From Yinghuangia soli (GTDB taxonomy: Bacteria > Actinomycetota > Actinomycetes > Streptomycetales > Streptomycetaceae): DNA of 64,000 bases. Below the pieces are notes generated by a model. That model was not told the origin of the DNA, ran no database searches, and worked only from the letters and a program-made list of their open reading frames with translations. Shown here piece after piece: positions 34,794 through 44,400 of this stretch. Numbering within the stretch: the first letter of the stretch is position 1; each line of letters opens with the position of its first letter. The stretch is from positions 94,722-158,721 of the forward strand of contig NZ_JAKFHA010000006.1 in NCBI RefSeq assembly GCF_021502675.1, read 5' to 3'. The position numbers were made by a program, and so were the translations under genes.

Positions 34794-36218
34794 CTACTCG
34801 TTGCCGGCGCGGGGCCAGTCCTGGGTGTAGAGGGGCGCGCTGGGGAGGTTGTACGGGGCTGCGGCCCGGCGCTGGTCTTCGGCGTACTGGTCGAAGAGCG
34901 GGGTCGGGGCCTCCGCGGCGCGGCGCGGTTCGGGGTCCTGGGGGTCGGCCTCGGGGCGTTCTGGCAGGGCGGGTTCGCCGCGCGGGACGACGGGGGCCGT
35001 CACGTAGGTGGGCAGCGGTACCGGGACGGGGTCCCAGGCGCCGCGGTCGCCCGCCTCGGCGTCGGACTGGAGGGCGGCGATCCACTCGGCGTGGTCGCGC
35101 GCCTCGGCCTCGCGGCGGCCGCCGGGCTTGGAGCGGGTGTCCTTGGCTTCGCGTGCCTCGCGCGGCTCGCGGCCTTCGCGGGCCTCGCGCGCTTCCGGGG
35201 CCGCGGCGCGCTCGGTGGGACGCGGCGTCCCGGTGCGCGGGTTGCCCGTGCGCGGGCCGGCGCTGCGCGGGGTGCCGTCGGCGGGCCTGCGCCGCGGGGC
35301 CTCGGAGGCCTGCGGTGCGGTGCGCCGGGCCTCGGGTTCGGCTCCGCGCGCAAGCCGCTGCGGTGCGGGCCGGCCCGCGGCCGGGGCCAGCTGGTTGCGC
35401 AAGTCCGTCTCGTAGCGGCGGCGTTCCTGGATGCGCAGGTAGGCGATGTAGCCCGTGAGCGCCAGGCCGGGCAGGACCGGAAGCCAGAACCAGGCCAGGC
35501 CCAGCAGCCCGGTGAGCACCGCGCCGCCGGTGAAGAGGAGGAAGAGCCCGACCACGACGCGGCGGCGCCGCGCGAGGAGCTTGGCGCGGCCGTCGGGGCG
35601 CTTGAGCGGCGCGGGCGCCTTGGCCGGGGCGGCCTGGTCCTTGCGGCGGCCGAAGAGGCCGCGTGCGGCAGGCTCGGGCGCCGGGGCGGCGGGCGGGATG
35701 CGGTCGGCGCGGACCGGCGCCGGTTCGGCGCCGCGCTCGGCGGCCGGCGTCCGCGGGGCGGGCCGGGAACGCTCGAAGGCCCCGTCGGCCGCTTCGGTGC
35801 GGCCCGCGTCGTCTGCGGGCGCGTGCACCTGGCGGGCGCGCGGGGCCTGGGCGGCCGGGGTCTCGCGCCGCCGGGCCGGGCTCTCGGCCGGTTCGTTCCC
35901 GGTCCGGCTCCCGCTCGCGGCGGGGGCCTTGTCGGCGCTGCCGGCGGCGGGTTCCGTCCGGGCCGCCTCGGGAGGCGGGTGCTCGTCCCGGGCCGGGAGG
36001 GCGATGGAGGAAGTCATGAGCCCGTCGTCGCCGTTGGCGATCATGCGGGCGTAGCGGCGCTCCAGGGCGCCGCGACGGGACAGGATCCGGATCGCGGTGG
36101 TGAACCGCTCGGTGTGACGGCCTTCGTTCAGCTCGTCCTGCCGGCGGAGCCACATGGGCACCAGATAGGCAGCCCAGGCCCCCACGATCGCTGCGTAGAT
36201 CAGGCCGCTGCTGCTCAC
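34794..36218 (-). CDS. sepX: SepX/GlpR-like divisome membrane protein
   Basis: This 474-residue membrane protein opens with SSSGLIYAAIVGAWAAYLVP (TM1, about residues 5-21) and WLRRQDELNEGRHTERFTTA, the conserved start I associate with Streptomyces SepX. A long Pro/Ala/Arg-rich linker follows, then a TM hairpin at about residues 221-262 (VVVGLFLLFTGGAVLTGL and WFWLPVLPGLALTGYIAYL), and a disordered charged tail. SepX is needed for normal divisome formation and septation in Streptomyces. Its corynebacterial counterpart GlpR is the membrane receptor of the MoeA-like protein Glp. Finding it four genes downstream of moeA, as in mycobacteria (Rv0994-Rv0996), supports the call. The start is GTG at 36218; the gap to the acetyltransferase holds a palindrome. 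Confidence 0.8.
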   Translation of the reverse strand: MSSSGLIYAAIVGAWAAYLVPMWLRRQDELNEGRHTERFTTAIRILSRRGALERRYARMIANGDDGLMTSSIALPARDEHPPPEAARTEPAAGSADKAPAASGSRTGNEPAESPARRRETPAAQAPRARQVHAPADDAGRTEAADGAFERSRPAPRTPAAERGAEPAPVRADRIPPAAPAPEPAARGLFGRRKDQAAPAKAPAPLKRPDGRAKLLARRRRVVVGLFLLFTGGAVLTGLLGLAWFWLPVLPGLALTGYIAYLRIQERRRYETDLRNQLAPAAGRPAPQRLARGAEPEARRTAPQASEAPRRRPADGTPRSAGPRTGNPRTGTPRPTERAAAPEAREAREGREPREAREAKDTRSKPGGRREAEARDHAEWIAALQSDAEAGDRGAWDPVPVPLPTYVTAPVVPRGEPALPERPEADPQDPEPRRAAEAPTPLFDQYAEDQRRAAAPYNLPSAPLYTQDWPRAGNE

Positions 36219-36246
36219 ATTGCAACGCTAAGGCGCAGGGCGTCCG

Positions 36247-36287
36247 CAAAGAAGGAGGTGCGTCGGTGTGTCGCACGATCTTCTTTG
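36247..36287. promoter_or_regulatory. Nested palindrome upstream of sepX
   Basis: CAAAGAAG (36247-36254) pairs with CTTCTTTG (36280-36287). Inside it GTGCG (36258-36262) pairs with CGCAC (36272-36276), both sharing one centre. It begins 29 bases before the sepX start. It could be a leader hairpin or an operator for separate control of sepX within the cluster. Confidence 0.5.
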
Positions 36288-36386
36288 ATGCGTGTGTGAC
36301 TACTGGGACAGAAGTGGCTCCTGTGTGTCCAGCGCAGTCATAGGAATACGCCGGGCAGCCCAACCGCGGGGCCGGACCCGGCCCAT

Positions 36387-36407
36387 GACTCAGGACTCAG
36401 GACTCAG
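36387..36407. repeat. GACTCAG x3 over the acetyltransferase stop codon
   Basis: Three perfect 7-bp copies of GACTCAG are read on plus. The stop codon of the acetyltransferase (36404-36406) lies in the third copy, so expansion or loss would not alter the protein. Confidence 0.8.
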
Positions 36408-37006
36408 CCGCCGGCCAGTCCGCGGGATTCGCGGTACGCACGCCAGCGGGACAGCAGGCCTTCGGGGACTTCCTCGGAGTTGAGCGCGTAGACGAGGTGG
36501 TCCCGCCAGTCGCCGTCGATGTGCAGATAGCGCGGGCGCATGCCCTCTTCGCGGAAGCCCAGCTTGGCGACCACGCGGCGGCTCGGCATGTTCTCCGGGC
36601 GGATGCACACTTCCAGCCGGTGCAGGCCGATGCGGAAGAAGCAGTGGTCGGCGGCGAGCGCGACCGCGGTGGGCATCACGCCCCGGCCCGCGACCGACTC
36701 GTCGACCCAATAGCCGATGTGCGCGGAGCTCATCGAGCCCCACGTGATGCCGGCGACCGTCACCTGGCCGACCAAGCGTCCGTCGTACAGGATCACGAAC
36801 GGCAACATGCGGCCGGCCGCCGCCTCGGCGCGCAGGTAGCGGGCCATCTGACGGAACGTCGGACGCCGGGCGGCCGGGGACCCGGGCGGCACGGTGGCTT
36901 CCCAGCGCCGCAGCCAGTCGCGGTTGCGGGCGTGCACCTCCTGCCACACGTCGGCGTCCCGGCCGCGGATCGGCCGAAGGGCGACCCGCCCTTCGGCCAA
37001 CTCCAC
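36404..37006 (-). CDS. GNAT acetyltransferase, RimJ/RimL-like
   Basis: This 200-residue GCN5-related N-acetyltransferase resembles RimJ, which acetylates the N-terminal residue of ribosomal proteins. It has VALRPIRGRDADVWQEVH at the N-terminus, the strand/bulge IGYWVDESVAGRGVMPTAVA with the acetyl-CoA-binding GRG, RLEVCIRPENMPSRRVVAKLGF and REEGMRPRYLHIDGDW. The start is unclear. GTG at 37006 is used, but the similarity seems to begin about 10 codons earlier (HPLIRGWPVEL), where only a CTG is available. It sits between mogA and sepX, the position of rimJ (Rv0995) in mycobacteria. Confidence 0.83.
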   Translation of the reverse strand: MELAEGRVALRPIRGRDADVWQEVHARNRDWLRRWEATVPPGSPAARRPTFRQMARYLRAEAAAGRMLPFVILYDGRLVGQVTVAGITWGSMSSAHIGYWVDESVAGRGVMPTAVALAADHCFFRIGLHRLEVCIRPENMPSRRVVAKLGFREEGMRPRYLHIDGDWRDHLVYALNSEEVPEGLLSRWRAYRESRGLAGG

Positions 37007-37020
37007 CGGCCAACCGCGGA

Positions 37021-37700
37021 TCAGGGGGTGCCCCAGGGCGGAGAGGACTGGTACCCGCCGCCCCCGCCTCCGCCGAAGCCTCCCCCGCCGAAGCCGCCGC
37101 CCGGCTGCTGCTGGCCGTAGCCGCCGCCCGCGCCGCCGTAGCCGCCGGACTGCTGCCCGTAGCCCTGGCCGCCGAAGCCGCCCGCGGGGCCGCCGCCGAA
37201 GCCGCCGGCCCCGTGGTCGCCGCCCTGCAGCTGCTGCACGGCGTGCATCAGCACCTTGCTCAGGACCTCCATGCCGTCGCGCGCGCCGCCCGCGGAGCCG
37301 GGCAGGTTCACGATCAGGCTGCGGTAGACCCACTGCGCGTCCTGCACGACCGCGACGCCGGCGATGCCGCGCGACAGGACCGAGGTCGGCACCTTGTCGA
37401 AGCTGTGCTGCCGGATCGCCTCGGCGATGCCGGGGACCTCGAACGTGATGACCCGGCGCGTCATCTCCGGCGTCTGGTCCATCGGCGTGAGGCCGGTCCC
37501 GCCGGTGGTGATGATGACGTTCTGCTGCTGGGACACCGCGTCGCGCAGCGCCTGCGCGACCGGTTCGCCGTCCGGGACCACGATCGGCCCGCGCACCTGG
37601 AAGCCCAGCCGGGTCAGCTCCTGCTGGATGATGGGACCGCTCTCGTCCCCGTACGTGCCCTGCGCGGCCCGCGTCGACGCGGTGATCACCGTGGCTCGCA

Positions 37701-37701
<1 letters not shown>
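37021..37701 (-). CDS. mogA: MogA/MoaB molybdopterin protein with Gly-rich tail
   Basis: Residues 1 to about 158 form a MogA/MoaB-type domain that adenylylates molybdopterin before molybdate insertion. VITASTRAAQGTYGDESGP, VIITTGGTGLTPMDQTPE and VNLPGSAGGARDGMEVL are the conserved nucleotide and MPT loops. From residue 160 to the end (226) the protein is a Gly/Tyr/Gln-rich low-complexity tail (GGFGGQGYGQQ-type repeats) not expected in the family. ATG at 37701 follows GGAGGG with an 8-base spacer and overlaps the moaC stop codon (TGATG). Confidence 0.9.
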
Positions 37702-38291
<590 letters not shown>

Positions 38292-38364
38292 CCGTTCTCC
38301 CTCTCGTGCCCGTGGTCCCGTGAGGGCAACGTTACTGGTGCTCCCCCGGCAGCCGGGGCAAGCC

Positions 38365-39582
38365 TCACAGCAGCATGACGTCGACCGCGGACCCCTCGCC
38401 CACCTCGGTGACGTCCTCGGGCACCACGATCAGCGCATTCGCCAGGGCCAGGCTGCCGATCAGGTGCGAGCCGTGGCCGCCGACCGGCTCCACGACCGGG
38501 AGTTCCGCGGCGTCCGGCGCGGGCGTGTACTTCGCCCGGATGAACTGCCGCTTGCCGTCCGGCGAGCGGAACGCGCCCGTGCAGCGGGCCTGCACGACCT
38601 TGCGGGCGAGCGTCTCGGCGCCCTGCATGCGCAGCAGCGCGGGCCGGACGAAGACCTCGAAGGACACGAACGCGCTGACCGGGTTGCCGGGCAGCGTGAA
38701 GATGGGAGTGTCGTCCGGGCCGATGGTGCCGAAGCCCTGCGGCATGCCGGGCTGCATGGCGACCTTCTCGAACGCCACGGTACCCAGCTCGGAGAGCACT
38801 TCCTTGACCACGTCGTACGCGCCTGCGCTCACGCCGCCGGTGGTGACCACCACGTCGGCGCGGATGAGCTGGTCCTCGATGGTGTCGACGAGCGCCTTGG
38901 GGTCGTCGGCGACGTTGCCCACCCGGTACGCGATCGCGCCCGCCTCGCGGGCCGCCGCGGTGAGCATGTAGCTGTTCGAGTCGCGGATCTGGCCCGCGGT
39001 CAACGGCCGCCCGGGCTGCACGAGTTCGCTGCCGGTGGAGAGGATCACCACGCGCGGCTTGGGGCGGACCCGGATGCGGTCCCGGCCGATCGCGGCGAGC
39101 AGGCCCACCTGGGCCGCGCCCAGCTCGGTGCCGGCCGCCAGGACGCTCTGCCCGGCCGCGACGTCGTCGCCGCGCCGCCGGATGTACTGGCCCTCGTCCG
39201 GGGAGCGCGTGATGCGCACCGTCGGCATGCCGCCGTCGGTCCACTCGACCGGCACGATCGCCTCGGTGCCCGCCGGGATGGGCGCGCCGGTCATGATGCG
39301 CGCGCAGGTGCCGGGGTCGAGCGTCACGTCGGGGGCGGTGCCGGCCGGGATGTCGGCCACCACGTCCAGCACGACCGGGTAGCGCTCGCCCGCGTCGGCG
39401 ACATCGGCGAGGCGGACCGCGTAGCCGTCCATCGACGAGTTGTCGAAGGGCGGGAGGTCGCCGGTGGCGGCGACCTCGTCGACGAGCAGGCTGCCGTGCG
39501 CGTCCAGGAGTTGCAGTTCCAGCGGCGACAGCGGCTGGACTCGTTCGAGGATTCCGGACAGGTGCTCCTCGACGCTCTTCAT
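38365..39582 (-). CDS. moeA: MoeA family protein (possible Glp)
   Basis: This 405-residue MoeA/gephyrin-E-domain protein has PPFDNSSMDGYAV, ARIMTGAPIPAGTEAIVPVE, PRVVILSTGSELVQPG, TTGGVSAGAYDVVKE, KVAMQPGMPQGFG and FTLPGNPVSAFVSFE. MoeA inserts molybdate into adenylylated molybdopterin. In Corynebacterium the gephyrin-like MoeA paralogue Glp instead acts in cell division with its receptor GlpR. Since a GlpR/SepX-like gene lies downstream in the same cluster, this copy could have that role, the enzymatic role, or both. The loop that reads GGVSVGEAD in E. coli MoeA is GGVSAGAYD here. Its ATG overlaps the galU stop (ATGA). Confidence 0.92.
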   Translation of the reverse strand: MKSVEEHLSGILERVQPLSPLELQLLDAHGSLLVDEVAATGDLPPFDNSSMDGYAVRLADVADAGERYPVVLDVVADIPAGTAPDVTLDPGTCARIMTGAPIPAGTEAIVPVEWTDGGMPTVRITRSPDEGQYIRRRGDDVAAGQSVLAAGTELGAAQVGLLAAIGRDRIRVRPKPRVVILSTGSELVQPGRPLTAGQIRDSNSYMLTAAAREAGAIAYRVGNVADDPKALVDTIEDQLIRADVVVTTGGVSAGAYDVVKEVLSELGTVAFEKVAMQPGMPQGFGTIGPDDTPIFTLPGNPVSAFVSFEVFVRPALLRMQGAETLARKVVQARCTGAFRSPDGKRQFIRAKYTPAPDAAELPVVEPVGGHGSHLIGSLALANALIVVPEDVTEVGEGSAVDVMLL

Positions 39583-40505
39583 CCGCGCAACTCCTCGTTG
39601 ACGTACGTCTTCAGCCAGGTCCGGAATTCCGGTCCCAGGTCCTCACGCTCGCAGGCGAGTCTGACGATAGTGCGCAGATAGTCGCCGCGGTCGCCCGTGT
39701 CGTACCGGCGCCCGCCGAACAGTACGCCGTGCACCGGGCCGCCGTTGTCGTCGTCGCGCAGGGCCAGTTCACGCAGCGCGTCGGTCAGCTGGATCTCTCC
39801 GCCGCGGCCGGGAGGGGTGGCCTCCAGGACCGGGAAGACCTCGGGGTCGAGCAGGTAGCGGCCGATGACCGCGTACGCGCTGGGCGCGCTGCCGGGCTCG
39901 GGCTTCTCCACCAGGTCGGTGACGCGCACGACGTCGCCCTCGCCGGTCGGCTTCACCGCCGCGCAGCCGTACAGGTGGATCTGCGACGGGTCGACCTCTA
40001 TGAGCGCGATGACGCTGCCGCCGAGGTTCTCGCGGACCTCCAGCATGCGGGCCAGCAGGGGGTCGCGCGGGTCGATGAGGTCGTCGCCGAGCAGCACCGC
40101 GAAGGGCTCGTCGCCGACGTGCGGCTTGGCGCACAGGACGGCGTGGCCGAGGCCCTTGGGGTCGCCCTGCCGCACATAGTGCATGGTGGCCAGCTCGCTG
40201 GACTCGCGCACGCGGCGCAGGCGCTCCATGTCGCCCTTGGCGGACAGCGCCTCTTCCAACTCGTAGGCCCGGTCGAAATGGTCCTCGAGGGCGCGCTTGT
40301 TGCGGCCGGTGATCATGAGGACGTCGTTCAGACCGGCCGCGACGGCTTCCTCGACGACGTACTGGATGGCCGGCTTGTCGACGACCGGCAGCATCTCCTT
40401 GGGGGTCGCCTTGGTCGCCGGCAGGAACCTGGTACCCAACCCCGCGGCCGGCACCACAGCCTTGCTGATCCCCCGCTTGCCGCGGGGTGCAGTCGTCGAG
40501 TTCAT
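39579..40505 (-). CDS. galU: UTP-glucose-1-phosphate uridylyltransferase
   Basis: GalU makes UDP-glucose, a donor for cell-surface glycans and trehalose. The 308-residue product has KAVVPAAGLGTRFLPATKAT with the nucleotide-binding signature, MLPVVDKPAIQYVVEEA, VLLGDDLID, VTDLVEKPEPG and the C-terminal YDTGDRGDYLRT. ATG at 40505 is preferred over an in-frame ATG at 40529. A TAGAGT hexamer lies 8 bases upstream (leaderless pattern), and the longer form would include a rare TTA codon before the conserved region. It heads the minus-strand moeA-moaC-mogA cluster; the moeA start overlaps its stop. Confidence 0.95.
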   Translation of the reverse strand: MNSTTAPRGKRGISKAVVPAAGLGTRFLPATKATPKEMLPVVDKPAIQYVVEEAVAAGLNDVLMITGRNKRALEDHFDRAYELEEALSAKGDMERLRRVRESSELATMHYVRQGDPKGLGHAVLCAKPHVGDEPFAVLLGDDLIDPRDPLLARMLEVRENLGGSVIALIEVDPSQIHLYGCAAVKPTGEGDVVRVTDLVEKPEPGSAPSAYAVIGRYLLDPEVFPVLEATPPGRGGEIQLTDALRELALRDDDNGGPVHGVLFGGRRYDTGDRGDYLRTIVRLACEREDLGPEFRTWLKTYVNEELRG

Positions 40506-40513
40506 GGTCGAAG

Positions 40514-40519
40514 ACTCTA
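40514..40519 (-). promoter_or_regulatory. galU -10 hexamer, leaderless geometry
   Basis: On minus TAGAGT lies 8 bases before the galU ATG with no ribosome-binding site between. The identical hexamer precedes the divergent cyclo-ligase gene at a 7-base distance. Confidence 0.5.
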
Positions 40520-40599
40520 ATCCGGACATCTGAGCAGTACATAAGAATGCCGGGTGAATGTCCGGAAGACATGGGGCGGGCGATGACCGGCCCGGGCTC

Positions 40600-40605
40600 T
40601 AGAGT
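40600..40605 (+). promoter_or_regulatory. Cyclo-ligase gene -10 hexamer, leaderless geometry
   Basis: TAGAGT (40600-40605) lies 7 bases before the ATG at 40613, placing the expected transcription start at or next to the initiation codon. No Shine-Dalgarno sequence is present. Confidence 0.55.
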
Positions 40606-40612
40606 CCAGGCC

Positions 40613-41245
40613 ATGGCCGAGGAACACACCCCGCAGGACCCGGAGATGAACAGCGCGCCGGCCGAGGCCAAGCGCGCGCTGCGGGCCCGCCTGCTCGCCA
40701 TCCGCAAATCCCTGGGTTCGGCCGAACGGGCGAACACGGCCGGCGCGCTGGCCGGCGCGCTGCGGGCGCTGCCGGAACTGGCGGCGGCCCGCACGGTCGC
40801 GGCGTACGTGCCGGTCGGGGCCGAGCCCGGGCCGCCCGATCTGGCCGAGGTGCTGGCCGGGCCGGGGCGCCGGGTCCTGCTGCCGGTGCTGATGGCGGAC
40901 GACGACCTGGACTGGGCGGCGTACACCGGGCCGGACTCGCTGGTCGCGGCCGGGCGCGGGCTGCGCGAGCCGGCGGGGCCGCGGCTGGGGCCGGCCGCGG
41001 TGGGCGGTGCGGACCTCGTGGTGGTGCCGGGGCTGGCGGTGGACCGGCGCGGGCTGCGCATGGGGCGCGGAGGCGGGTCGTACGACCGGGCGCTCGCGCG
41101 GCTTGCGCCGGGCGCGTTCACCGTGGTGCTGCTCTACGACGGCGAACTGCTCGACGTGGTCCCGGCCGAGCCGCACGACCGGCCGGTGCGCGCGGCGCTC
41201 ACTCCGGCACGGACGGTGCGTTTTCCGGTCGACGAGGCAAGTTAG
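40613..41245 (+). CDS. 5-formyltetrahydrofolate cyclo-ligase
   Basis: This 210-residue enzyme (MTHFS family) converts 5-formyl-THF to 5,10-methenyl-THF with ATP, returning storage folate to use. Motifs are KRALRARLLAIRKSL at the N-terminus, VAAYVPVGAEPGPPDLAEVL, ADLVVVPGLAVDRRGLRMGR and GGGSYDRALARL (the family GRGGGYYD loop with Ser for the first Tyr). The divergent arrangement with galU matches Rv0992c/galU in mycobacteria. Confidence 0.93.
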   Translation: MAEEHTPQDPEMNSAPAEAKRALRARLLAIRKSLGSAERANTAGALAGALRALPELAAARTVAAYVPVGAEPGPPDLAEVLAGPGRRVLLPVLMADDDLDWAAYTGPDSLVAAGRGLREPAGPRLGPAAVGGADLVVVPGLAVDRRGLRMGRGGGSYDRALARLAPGAFTVVLLYDGELLDVVPAEPHDRPVRAALTPARTVRFPVDEAS

Positions 41246-41427
41246 GCGGACGCAGCTGAGGCTCGCGGTCACGCCGAACTCGTCGAGCCGCTTCAGTGGA
41301 TGCGTGTGCTCACGCCAGAAAGGTGGGCCCTGGGGCCGCCCGCGGAGCCCCATCCGGCCGCCTCGGCTGGTTCGGCGAGTCGGGTGCACGCGGTGGGCCG
41401 GGTGCGCTCGGTAGGCCGAGTGGGTGA

Positions 41428-41471
41428 GGGGTAGGGCAGGCGCCTGTCCGGCTGGATGCCTGCCCTACCCC
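41428..41471. terminator. Bidirectional terminator hairpin
   Basis: A perfect 14-bp stem (GGGGTAGGGCAGGC at 41428-41441 with its complement at 41458-41471) has a 16-base loop. It can be extended by GTGAGG/CCTCAC outside a small bulge. It lies between the convergent cyclo-ligase and penicillin-acylase genes and can serve both. Confidence 0.8.
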
Positions 41472-41498
41472 TTCCTCACGTCTCTTGCGTCTCTCGGG

Positions 41499-44400
41499 TC
41501 AGCGAGGTGAGCCGGTCGCCGTCGTCCGTCCGGTGGGTGCGCCGCTCGGGGGCGTACTGCCCGGCTGCGCGCCGGGCGTACCAGGCGCGTTCCCCGGGGG
41601 TGTGGTGCCCGGGGCGGGCGCGCCCCCGGGTGCTCCGGGCAGGCCTTCCGGTTCCAGGATCAGCGTGTGCTCGGCGGCCGCCTCGACGGCCGGGCGGGTG
41701 AACGCCCACACGAGTGTCCGGCCCTTGCGCCACAGGTCCGTCTGGTCGGTGTAGTTGTCGTGCCAGACGTGCCCGGACGCGCCCGTGAGGTTGATCCAGC
41801 GCGAGGCGTCCAGGTCGGACATGTCGACGACCATGCGCATCGACGGCACCGTGGTCACTTCGTACCCCTGCGCGGCGTTCCAGCCGGTCGCGTCGACCAG
41901 GCCCTCGCCGCCGCCGAGCTGGTACTCGCCGCGGTTCAGCATCCACTTCACGACACCGGGGCCTTCGGTGCCCAGCGTCTGGTTGCGGAGCTCCAGCGTG
42001 TGCAGCTTGCCCCAGCTCCAGTTGTCGATGTCCTTGCTCATCTTGGTGGTCAGCTCCTTGCGGGCCGACGTCATCGCCTTGAGCAGCAGGGCGTCGCGCG
42101 TGGTGATCTTGGCGGGGTCGTCCGAGATGTTCCACCAGGGGCTCTCGGCGTCCGGCAGCAGGTTGCGGACCACCTCGAACCAGCGGTCGCCGCCGTCCGG
42201 CAGCGCGGTGGAGTCGTCGCGGTCGCCGCATTCCGTGTCGCCCGAGGCCTTGTCCAGGTCGCAGTCGCTCTCGGCGCGCACCGACAGCGGCATCTTGTCG
42301 CCGAACGCGAGCAGGAGCAGCTGGCGCCATACGCCGTTGAAGTACGCGGCCGCCTTGGAGTCGGCCGGCTGCGTGAAGTCCCAGCCCTTGAGCAGGTTCT
42401 GCGCCTCGCGGACCCACGGGTCCTTGACCTGGACGGCGAGCAGGTAGGGCACCAGCGTCTCGGCGATCGGGTTGCGGTTGTCCATCTGCATGCGGGACAT
42501 GGCCTGCGGGTCGATCTTGGGCTGCGCCTCGATCATGTCGATGATGCGCTGGCTGCGCGAGCCGTAGCCCCAGTCGGTGGTCAGGGAGTACGGGTAGGTC
42601 GGGGGCGTCACCGCGTTGTTGGCGGTGACGATGTAGCCCTCCGGCGGGTTGTAGCGGTACGGCAGCGAGTCGAACGGGATCATGCTGTCCCACTCGTACT
42701 TCGGGTCCCAGCCGTACGCCGGCCAGCGGCCGTCGCCGAAGCGCCGGATCGGGATGCGGCCCGGGGCCTGGTAGCCGATGTTGCCCTCGACGTCCGCGTA
42801 CACGACGTTCTGGGACGGCACGTCGAAGCCGCGCAGGGCGTCCCGGAAGGTGTTCCAGTCGGTCGCCCGGTTGAGCTGGAAGAGCGACTCCATGGTGGTG
42901 CCGGCCTCCAGCGCGGTCCAGCGCAGGGCGACCGCGAAGCCGTCCTCGCGCTGCGGGCCGGGGTCCGGGATGGGCGCGTCCTTGCCGACCTGCTCCAGCT
43001 CGTCGGAGGCCTCGGACAGGATCGGGCCGTGCCGCGTGGAACGCACCGTGATGACGCGGTCCTTGCCGCCGGCCACCTTGATGACCTCTTGGCGGACCTC
43101 GTCGAATTCCTTGGGGGCACCGTCGTACAGGTAGCCCTCGCCGGTGGTCTTCTCCAGGTACAGGTCGGCCACGTCGGCGCCCAGGTTGGTCAGGCCCCAC
43201 GAGATCTTCTGGTTGTGGCCGATGACCACGCCCGGCATGCCGGAGAAGGTGAAGCCGGAGACGTCGTAGGGGCATTCCGCGCTGACCGTACGGCAGTGCA
43301 GGCCCATCTGGTACCAGACCGACGGCAGCGACGCGGACAGGTGCGGGTCGTTGGCCATCAGCGGCTTGCCGGTCGTGGTGCGGCTGCCGGACACCACCCA
43401 CGAGTTCGAGCCGACGCCCGCGCTGCGGTCGGTGAAGATCGGCGGGAGCGACTCGAGTGCCTGGGACAGCTCGGTGAGCGCCTTGGCCGCCGACTTGGAC
43501 GGGACGGGGGCGGCGGCGTCCGGCTGGAACCGCTCGATCGAGGGGTCTTTCTGGTCCTTCACGATCGCTCCGGACGGCACGATCGGCTGATTGCGCTCAT
43601 ACGGGTAGGGCGGGTACAGCTCGTCGATCTGGTTGACCGTCAGCTTCTCCGAGAGCAGCGCGCGGTCGATCTCGTCCTGCAGGTTGGCGCGCAGGTCCCA
43701 GGCCATGGCCTTGAGCCAGGCGACCGAGTCGGCGGCGTCCCACGGGCCGGGCTTGTAGTCGTCGCGCACGAAGCCGAGCAGGGCGTACTCGAACGACATG
43801 TCCTCGACGTCGCGGCCCTTGATGTAGCTGTTCACCCCTGCGGCGTACGCCTCGACATAGGCGCGCGACTGCGGGGTCAGCTTGGCGACCTCCTGCTCGG
43901 CGATGCGCCGCCAGCCGAGCGTGCGCAGGAAGATGTCGTTGTCGACCTGGTCGGCGCCGAACATCTCGGAGAGCCGGCCGGAGGTCATGTGGCGGCGGAC
44001 GTCCATCTCCCAGAAGCGGTCCTGGGCCTGGACGTAGCCCTGGGCGCGGAAGAGGTCTTCGGGGGTGTCCGCGTAGATCTGCGGGATGCCGTTCTTGTCG
44101 CGCAGGACCTCGACGCGGCCGGACAGTCCGGGCACCTTGATGGCGCCGTCCAGTTCGGGGAACGAGCGGCGGCTGAGGTCGTAGCCGTACCAGCCGAGGG
44201 CGCCGAGGACGACGGCGAGCAGCAGGACGAACGCGATGGCGGCGTTGCGCAGGCGGCGGATCTTGCGCTTGGGGCGCGGTGCCGCGGACTTGGCGGGGCG
44301 CTCCTCGACGTGGCGGACGCCCGGAGGGAGCGCGGCGGCGGGCTCGGCGCCTTCGGCAGGCGCGGCGGCCTGGGCAGCCTGAGCGGCCTCGGCCGACGCA

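Noticed and set aside
40506-40529. Longer galU start with an in-frame TTA (bldA-type) codon
   Set aside because: The upstream ATG has no ribosome-binding site, and the TAGAGT -10 would lie inside the coding sequence. The shorter, leaderless start is more consistent.
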